Origin: Doris montereyensis
Lineage: Eukaryota; Mollusca; Gastropoda; Nudibranchia; Dorididae
DNA: 64,000 nucleotides
Assembly: GCA_037039925.1 (NCBI GenBank)
Contig: JAXRKP010000069.1
Coordinates: 387,001 to 451,000 of the forward strand
Direction of reading: 5' to 3'
A program made the position numbers and the translations under genes. This document shows, piece by piece, positions 61,401-64,000 of this stretch (position 1 is the stretch's first letter; each line of letters begins with the position of its first letter). The notes below the pieces were generated by a model, which did no database searches, was not told the DNA's origin, and saw nothing but the letters and a program-made list of their open reading frames with translations.

Positions 61401-64000
61401 TGGATAAGTAGGGGATTAGCCCACTGTACCCTAGGTAGATGGTGGGGCTGCCACCTTGAGGCCCCCTACCGGGCCTTGTTACTTTCTGTCAGGGTTAACT
61501 CCCTTAGTCTTTGGTCGGTCAAGACCAGCCTGCAAGGCAGCAGAAGACTCGTGGAGGGCGGGATCATCTACTCCTGTACAGGTGCTTACCTGTCCACTGC
61601 CCGGGTTCAAGATATATCAATATAGGAAAAATTGGGAAAACTTGATCCATTTTGATTTTGGTATGACAGCTAATTAAATGGTTTAAAGCCCTTGACCATC
61701 ATTTAAAGACATTGTAACTCCTTCATATAATGAAATTCATTCATGCATATATTTAAAAGAATGTTTAAGAATCTGACAGCACAGGAGTAAAACAGTTTTC
61801 AACTTCCCTTTCAGACACTTCACGATTTTTCAGGTGACTCATGATCATTTACAAACTATTTTCCTTGTGCATTGTTCTTACGTTGGACAAGGAATACAAC
61901 AAAACATAGAAATTGAAACACTTTTGGAAAGCCTTATACTGATTTCCCCCTTTATGAATCCAAAAAATAGCATCCAGTCAACCAAATTTATCTAAATTTT
62001 CCACAAAGTGAGCTAATTGTTTACCTCGCTAGTCCTGCAAATGATTCGATACTGTGCCATCCCATATTCGGCACGTCCCAAATTATTGGCGCGCTCGTCC
62101 AAATCCAATTTTCTCTCCTAATGCTGATGGCAATGGGGCCGAGATTTTCATCTGTACCAAAAAGATTTTGATGATCTGCAAAAAGAAACATGAAGCAGAC
62201 AATAAAGAATAGATTACAATATTGTTCAGTTCTGTATGTTTCTTTAGCATTGCCTTTGGAATAGACAAAGAATCTTTCCTAAAAACTGCACCAAATTGAC
62301 CCTTGCTTTAAAAGCACTGTCATGTGCAATTTTGGCATTCCTGACAATTCTTCATTTTCAATGTTACTCTCTACCAAGTGAGAATCTATTTTTAAATCAA
62401 GACTTTTTTAAAAAGCAGTCATGAATATTAAAAAAAAAAAACGAACATTTTAAAGGCTCAGAAATTATAACAAATAAAATATGAGTACGTAATAATTTGA
62501 AAATTCTTTTTCTTTGCCTTTTTCTTTTTCAAATAGAGGGAGGGGGTGGCATTTCACAAACTGTAGGATATCACTTTATTTAGTCTTTAAACAAAAGTGT
62601 AAATCCTTCACCTTTAAAAGTGTATCCGTCTAGATCTAAAGATAAATTTCCTGCACACAGCAATGGAGTTACCTTGATCATCTGCACGTTAAGTGTTCAT
62701 TAAAAAGTTGTTTTGTTTTGGTTTTGTTTAATTCTATTTTTATGTCAAACACTGTCTTGTTAGCTGCCTATCAAAATGACTTTCTGTGGAAACATGGAGC
62801 ACAGTTTCCCTTCCAAGTTGGTCTTTATTTAATTCCAACCAGTTTATTTTGTCGCTGAATATATTTTAAACGTTAAAAATGTTCAACTTTGGAATAACAA
62901 ATTGCTTTAAGGAAGCTACCCCCGACGTTCTAAAATTAAAAGAGAGATACAATTGAAAGCCTATAGCGGCACTAGGAGACACAGCAACTCAAAAGTATAA
63001 ATTGAAAGTGTCACATGTATACATCAGCGTTTCTAAATTGAACAAATTGGCATTGTGTAGGCATTACATATTGTTCTTATTAGAAAAAGACAATCACTAA
63101 AAATTATACAATATGGCCATCATTGAACCAAACACTTTATCTCAACTGAAGAGAGCACCCCTGCAAGATCAAAAGCTTTCAGACAAAACATTGAATATCG
63201 TATACAGTACATTTTTGGATAAAACAGAATATTTAGCACACTGTAAGACAAAACTATATAGCTGCCAATCTTTTCAAATCGTTAAACAGACCACGCACAC
63301 TAATTCTTACTTGTTTGACTCCCCACACTATTCTAAAAAACATTGGTAATTTAAGTAAATAACTAAAAGGCCGTCGATCAATGACCTTCCTGACAATTCT
63401 TCTGTGAACTTAGTATGGCATCTCCAGATAGTCACACCAATCTCTCTGAGTCCCTGCCGTTAATTTAGGGTCTATTCAAAGAAAACTACAGTAATATGTC
63501 ATTTATGTACTGGTTGGCAGTAAAAAACAAGTACACAAACGCACAATTTAAAAAATGTCAACTCACCATGCGTATAAAAGAAATGTCGATAATAATAGGC
63601 ACCATGGTCTACATACTCTATGACATGGCCTCTGTGTGATACAAGTGGAGGTAGTATTTGACCAGATGGGGATGGCGAAGAGTCAAGAATAGCAACACCA
63701 CAACATGCCGGGTGCCGCACGTAACCTGGAAAACTCTGACTGATAGAAGTTGAGTTCGTTACACCCGAATTTACCCGTTTGTGAGCTGTGGAGCGTGTCA
63801 AACTAACAGTGCGTTCATCTTCGCCACCAAGTTCATTGCGGAAATAAGGACAAGACAACACAAACTCATTGCTTTTGCCATCCCCTTCATCAGGGTCGGC
63901 TAAAAGGTCCGGATCATCCTTATCCGGCGCAAGACTTGACCTCTGACCTGAGGCGGCTGAAGCCCCAGTGGTGATATTATTTTTATAATTAAATCCACTC
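34310..64000 (-). CDS. SIPA1L: SIPA1L-type Rap GTPase-activating protein (SPAR family), 23 exons, 5' end outside window
   Basis: RapGAP of the signal-induced proliferation-associated 1-like family, which switches off Rap GTPases; vertebrate members act at synapses and epithelia (family knowledge). Exons from 5': 63567-64000 (partial), 62025-62175, 58443-58624, 57354-57429, 55986-56084, 55467-55570, 54972-55129, 54401-54507, 53751-53885, 52455-52698, 51286-51400, 50786-51036, 47254-47460, 43423-43754, 42919-42956, 41308-41619, 40309-40408, 39761-39930, 39396-39532, 38820-38965, 38010-38144, 35054-35156, 34310-34453. Order: RapGAP domain (exons 2-9), linker, PDZ domain, Ser/Pro/Gln-rich region, C-terminal coiled coil ending FNTIDRQ. 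About 1290 codons. Five exons (2, 3, 16, 18, 21) have one-base frame breaks; all others keep phase. The vertebrate paralogue cannot be assigned. Confidence 0.94.
34785..35030 (+). repeat. tRNA-derived SINE, family D
   Basis: Head 'gttggcagagcatctgacta' with B box 'agtttgattcccagtc', then 'gaccctgcagctaaatgcgt', 'ggcatggaaagcaatggcaa', 'gagtaatggacttactttac'. In the last SIPA1L intron; its body is unlike families A-C. Confidence 0.6.
35054..35156 (-). CDS. SIPA1L: SIPA1L exon 22, coiled coil start
   Basis: Encodes [20 protein letters not shown] then [14 protein letters not shown]. Requires phase 2 from exon 21, satisfied once the exon 21 frame break is allowed for. Acceptor CTCCAG, donor GTAAAT. 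Confidence 0.9.
35381..35668 (+). repeat. tRNA-derived SINE, family A, best preserved copy
   Basis: A box 'tggctgagcgcttgg', B box GGTTCGAATCC (35432-35442), central domain 'ggcacttaacatgcattttc' and 'acccaggtgtagatgggtac', then 'cgcttcacgctattgaaaac' and end 'acagccttgaagga'. The intact RNA polymerase III boxes make it the reference for this family in the window. Confidence 0.85.
35785..35975 (+). repeat. Diverged SINE of family A
   Basis: Weak but ordered similarity to 35381-35668: 'ggtgctgaacttgggataat', 'tgataggtccaatgttgtct', 'tcatctgttccacttcatat', 'ggctctatgagtcataacag'. Confidence 0.55.
36060..37895. repeat. 1.8-kb C/A-only minisatellite in SIPA1L intron 21
   Basis: The plus strand is almost entirely C and A with scattered TT, in tandem units of two kinds: a 23-bp unit around CCAGATTCCAACCCCAAAAC (about 36110-36470), then 28-33-bp units around CAACACCCAACCCCAAACC (to about 37890). 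Stop codons are rare on either strand for this composition, giving open frames up to 444 residues that should not be annotated as genes. The transcribed strand of the host gene is G/T-rich with many GGGG runs. Confidence 0.96.
38010..38144 (-). CDS. SIPA1L: SIPA1L exon 21 (one-base frame break)
   Basis: First frame [20 protein letters not shown] then DPG; continuing frame [20 protein letters not shown] then PSS into exon 22. The break falls in CCCCGGG at 38077-38083; one added base gives phase 2 at the donor, as exon 22 requires. Acceptor TTTAG, donor GTACGT. Confidence 0.8.
38640..38676. repeat. (TTA)n microsatellite
   Basis: Short ATT/TTA tract in SIPA1L intron 20. Confidence 0.85.
38820..38965 (-). 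CDS. SIPA1L: SIPA1L exon 20
   Basis: Encodes [62 protein letters not shown] parallels LDWSNLVDAAKA of vertebrate SIPA1L1. Phase 2 in, 1 out. Confidence 0.9.
39396..39532 (-). CDS. SIPA1L: SIPA1L exon 19
   Basis: Encodes [20 protein letters not shown] then [32 protein letters not shown] is conserved in the family. The acceptor TTTAAAG at 39533-39534 was preferred over a nearby CAG because it preserves phase. Confidence 0.85.
39761..39930 (-). CDS. SIPA1L: SIPA1L exon 18 (one-base frame break)
   Basis: Phase from exon 17 gives [20 protein letters not shown] then VSGQK; after an A7 run (plus-strand T7, 39855-39865) homology continues as [20 protein letters not shown] then [12 protein letters not shown]. 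One extra base in the run explains both. Acceptor GACAG, donor GTAAGT. Confidence 0.82.
40309..40408 (-). CDS. SIPA1L: SIPA1L exon 17
   Basis: Encodes [20 protein letters not shown] then [14 protein letters not shown]. Acceptor TTTCAG, donor GTTAGG; phase 1 in, 2 out. Confidence 0.85.
40478..40605 (+). repeat. Unnamed short repeat family, copy 5
   Basis: GTACCCCATCCACCC, AGAGGAAACAGCAAGATGAA, AAGACCTACCAGTAGCACCT, ACCAATCACCCAC. In SIPA1L intron 16. Confidence 0.62.
40716..40880 (+). repeat. Unnamed short repeat family, copy 6
   Basis: TCGATTGAGATTCATTTACT, GATCTCAGGGTGAATGGAGA, CATACCAGCAGCACCCACCA, ACTGCCCAC. Confidence 0.66.
41015..41150 (+). repeat. Unnamed short repeat family, copy 7 (best example)
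   Basis: CTACCTTGTCCACCATATGT, GTGACCTCAGGGTGAATTAA, GAGGAAACAGCAGCAAGATG, then AAAGAAATAACACCTACCAG. Preceded by a (TTTG)n run. No A/B box or coding content seen. Confidence 0.7.
41308..41619 (-). CDS. SIPA1L: SIPA1L exon 16 (one-base frame break)
   Basis: Starts [54 protein letters not shown]; continues in another frame as [50 protein letters not shown]. Without a break the first frame stops at codon 86 or so. One missing base between about 41400 and 41460 restores phase to exon 17. Acceptor TTGCAG, donor GTTAGT. Confidence 0.82.
41820..42077. mobile_element. 258-bp MITE with 27-bp perfect inverted repeats
   Basis: 41820-41846 (starting AATTGAAGGGGTCATTTCAA) and 42051-42077 are exact inverted complements over 27 bp. 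Internal sequence has no coding potential. If the repeats begin at GAAGGGG, the flanks are AATT on both sides, a possible target-site duplication. In SIPA1L intron 15. Confidence 0.8.
42085..42300 (+). mobile_element. Probable truncated retroelement 3' end with AAG tail
   Basis: GC-richer segment containing 'gcctgccctcgagagggggc', 'gtgaactgaggaatgcaagc' and 'agctcaaacgagccatgccc', running directly into (AAG)n. That layout is typical of a 5'-truncated LINE or SINE ending in a microsatellite tail; no protein is visible, so the class is inference. Confidence 0.45.
42296..42500. repeat. (AAG)n microsatellite
   Basis: About 200 bp of AAG with a few AAC and AAT variants, following the putative retroelement end. 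Confidence 0.96.
42919..42956 (-). CDS. SIPA1L: SIPA1L exon 15 (38-bp microexon)
   Basis: Encodes [13 protein letters not shown]. Phase 1 in and 0 out match exons 14 and 16 and the splice sites are good (TTTTTCAG, GTAATA), which supports so short an exon. It could be alternatively spliced, but skipping it would change frame. Confidence 0.72.
43010..43400. repeat. About 225-bp tandem duplication in SIPA1L intron 14
   Basis: Landmarks repeat in order with a 225-bp offset: AGTCCAAAGTTGATCATCCT at 43021 and AGTCCAAATTTGATCATCCT at 43246, then GGCATTTAAATACAT, TCGGTTCTG and AGAAAATCAT. The second unit ends near exon 14. Confidence 0.8.
43423..43754 (-). CDS. SIPA1L: SIPA1L exon 14, Ser/Pro/Gln-rich
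   Basis: Encodes [60 protein letters not shown] and [15 protein letters not shown]. This is the low-complexity, probably phosphorylated region after the PDZ domain. Phase 2 in, 1 out; another open frame across the exon ([11 protein letters not shown]...) does not fit the phases. Confidence 0.88.
44400..44520. repeat. Imperfect GAGA-rich tract
   Basis: GAGAGAGTAAGAGAAT and GACAGAGA variants in SIPA1L intron 13. Confidence 0.8.
47254..47460 (-). CDS. SIPA1L: SIPA1L exon 13
   Basis: Encodes [66 protein letters not shown]. Phase 2 in matches the exon 12 end; donor GTACAA. Exons between 47.5 and 50.8 kb cannot be excluded, but the phases allow direct joining. Confidence 0.85.
47461..50785. other. 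SIPA1L intron 12
   Basis: 3.3 kb without a recognised exon. A C-rich patch on the minus strand near 48690-48880 gives a Pro-rich open frame, but no splice pair and conserved motif were found. Confidence 0.5.
50786..51036 (-). CDS. SIPA1L: SIPA1L exon 12, PDZ domain
   Basis: Encodes most of a PDZ domain: [80 protein letters not shown]. The peptide-binding loop is GLGQLGFHI. Very close to vertebrate SIPA1L1. Acceptor CTCAG, donor GTAGGA. Confidence 0.96.
51286..51400 (-). CDS. SIPA1L: SIPA1L exon 11
   Basis: Encodes [39 protein letters not shown], joining the region after RapGAP to the PDZ domain. Acceptor TTCAG, donor GTGGGT. Confidence 0.9.
51940..52375. repeat. 24-bp minisatellite beside SIPA1L exon 10
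   Basis: About 18 tandem copies of a purine-rich unit (ATGAAAGGAAAGAGGGAACA plus four bases), period 24 bp checked at 52093 to 52117. It ends 80 bp from the exon 10 donor. As 24 is a multiple of 3 and the unit has no stop on the sense strand, the exon 10 frame stays open through the array to about 51908. Confidence 0.95.
52455..52698 (-). CDS. SIPA1L: SIPA1L exon 10
   Basis: Encodes [79 protein letters not shown], matching the family's segment GAIVWAVRAKDY to VIGWTS. Acceptor TTCCAG, donor GTTGGT; phase 1 in, 2 out. Confidence 0.93.
53751..53885 (-). CDS. SIPA1L: SIPA1L exon 9, end of RapGAP domain
   Basis: Encodes [57 protein letters not shown] is nearly invariant in the family. Acceptor TTCAG, donor GTAAGT. 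Confidence 0.95.
54401..54507 (-). CDS. SIPA1L: SIPA1L exon 8, RapGAP domain
   Basis: Encodes [36 protein letters not shown], matching the FGPPIP segment of RapGAPs. Donor GTGAGG, phase 2 in, 1 out. Confidence 0.93.
54838..54955 (+). repeat. Unnamed short repeat family, copy 8
   Basis: GTGATCTTAGGATGAATTAA, GAGGAAAAAGTAAGACGAAA, AAGTAGGACCTACCAGAAGC, ATCCACCACTCAC. In SIPA1L intron 7, 17 bp from exon 7. Confidence 0.66.
54972..55129 (-). CDS. SIPA1L: SIPA1L exon 7, RapGAP catalytic centre
   Basis: Encodes [52 protein letters not shown]. The Asn in HIGND corresponds to the catalytic Asn thumb of RapGAPs (family knowledge), so the enzyme is predicted active. Donor GTGTGT. Confidence 0.96.
55467..55570 (-). 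CDS. SIPA1L: SIPA1L exon 6, RapGAP domain
   Basis: Encodes [35 protein letters not shown], the strand before the catalytic helix. Acceptor TGCCAG, donor GTAGGT. Confidence 0.93.
55652..55670. repeat. C19 homopolymer
   Basis: Nineteen consecutive C in SIPA1L intron 5; length likely uncertain in any sequencing. Confidence 0.95.
55986..56084 (-). CDS. SIPA1L: SIPA1L exon 5
   Basis: Encodes [20 protein letters not shown] then [13 protein letters not shown], matching [20 protein letters not shown] of vertebrates. Acceptor CATTAG, donor GTAAGT, phase 1 both sides. Confidence 0.94.
57354..57429 (-). CDS. SIPA1L: SIPA1L exon 4
   Basis: Encodes [20 protein letters not shown] then EMYNN; the conserved KVGIMYCKAGQ block. 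Acceptor TTCAG, donor GTAAAT. Confidence 0.93.
58443..58624 (-). CDS. SIPA1L: SIPA1L exon 3 (one-base frame break)
   Basis: First frame [20 protein letters not shown] then R; continuing frame [40 protein letters not shown]. The break is in AAGGGAATC (plus-strand CCC near 58552); one missing G accounts for it and makes the exon 183 nt, phase 0 to 0. Donor GTAAGT. Confidence 0.87.
58958..61605 (-). mobile_element. Non-LTR retrotransposon (LINE), copy 2, in SIPA1L intron 2
   Basis: Same family and strand as the element at 1-2737. Flanked by a perfect 10-bp target-site duplication, TTCAAGATAT, at 58948-58957 and 61606-61615. The 3' end is a short GAAA-like tail. It lacks about 582 bp of the RT start found in copy 1 (junction near 60070) but retains about 560 bp of endonuclease and linker that copy 1 lost (about 60404-60963). 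It lies in the sense orientation of the host gene. Confidence 0.92.
59008..61310 (-). pseudogene. Endonuclease-reverse transcriptase remnant of LINE copy 2
   Basis: Endonuclease core with [40 protein letters not shown] (the GDLNAR motif of AP-type endonucleases) and [11 protein letters not shown] (60783-61127), linker (60175-60666), RT fragments with [13 protein letters not shown] (59822-60052), [14 protein letters not shown] (59391-59894), and the C-terminal RLRWFGHV-like and [15 protein letters not shown] block (59008-59355). Broken by frameshifts and by the 582-bp deletion, which removes most of the RT N-terminus. Confidence 0.85.
62025..62175 (-). CDS. SIPA1L: SIPA1L exon 2 (one-base frame break)
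   Basis: First frame [20 protein letters not shown] then RE; continuing frame [28 protein letters not shown]. The break is in the plus-strand T4 at 62109-62112 (one base missing). [17 protein letters not shown] is strongly conserved. Acceptor TTGCAG, donor GTAAAC. Confidence 0.87.
63567..64000 (-). CDS. SIPA1L: SIPA1L exon 1 of the window (partial, open to the edge)
   Basis: Encodes, after an acidic stretch ([19 protein letters not shown]), [64 protein letters not shown]. Matches the family's [12 protein letters not shown] and EHVDLGAYYYRKFFY blocks before the RapGAP domain. Donor GTGAGT. It continues beyond the window, so the N-terminal region is unseen. Confidence 0.92.

Overview
This is eukaryotic, animal nuclear DNA: AT-rich, with genes split into short exons carrying GT/AG splice sites, many tRNA-derived SINEs, LINEs, DNA transposons and long microsatellites. 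Protein similarity and repeat style suggest an invertebrate, probably a mollusc; the phylum is inference. No operons, CRISPR arrays or prokaryotic signals were seen.

Three host genes are recognised by reading exons by eye. (1) On the minus strand, 6426-16985, is DYNC2LI1 (light intermediate chain of the dynein-2 motor of intraflagellar transport): 11 exons with consistent phases, but the last part of the protein (about 55 residues in human) was not found. (2) On the plus strand, 17338-19174, is KIFBP (KIF1/kinesin-binding protein), intronless here. Its start lies only 352 bp from the DYNC2LI1 start, so the two genes are head to head across a likely bidirectional promoter. (3) On the minus strand, from the right window edge to 34310, are 23 exons of a SIPA1L-type Rap GTPase-activating protein (RapGAP domain, PDZ domain, Ser/Pro-rich region, C-terminal coiled coil); its N-terminus lies outside the window. 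KIFBP and SIPA1L converge on a gene-poor interval, 19.5-34.3 kb.

Mobile DNA: two copies of one non-LTR retrotransposon (1-2737 and 58958-61605, the second with a 10-bp target-site duplication) carry different, non-overlapping internal deletions. There is a decayed piggyBac element flanked by TTAA (26705-28314), a 1.2-kb element with 22-bp terminal inverted repeats of unknown family (5114-6336), a 258-bp MITE with 27-bp perfect inverted repeats (41820-42077), several tRNA-SINE families, and an eight-copy short repeat family I cannot name.

Simple repeats dominate several introns: 0.86 kb of GA-rich repeat, a 1.8-kb C/A-only minisatellite, a 24-bp minisatellite beside a SIPA1L exon, and AAG and TA tracts. 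Long open frames inside these are artefacts of composition.

All three host genes contain single-base frame breaks (seven in about 6.6 kb of coding sequence), mostly in or next to short homopolymers. This looks more like consensus error in the assembly than three independent pseudogenes, and matters to anyone using gene models from this contig. I found no clear candidate for an undescribed biological system; the most novel items are the unnamed repeat families and the bidirectional motor-gene pair.
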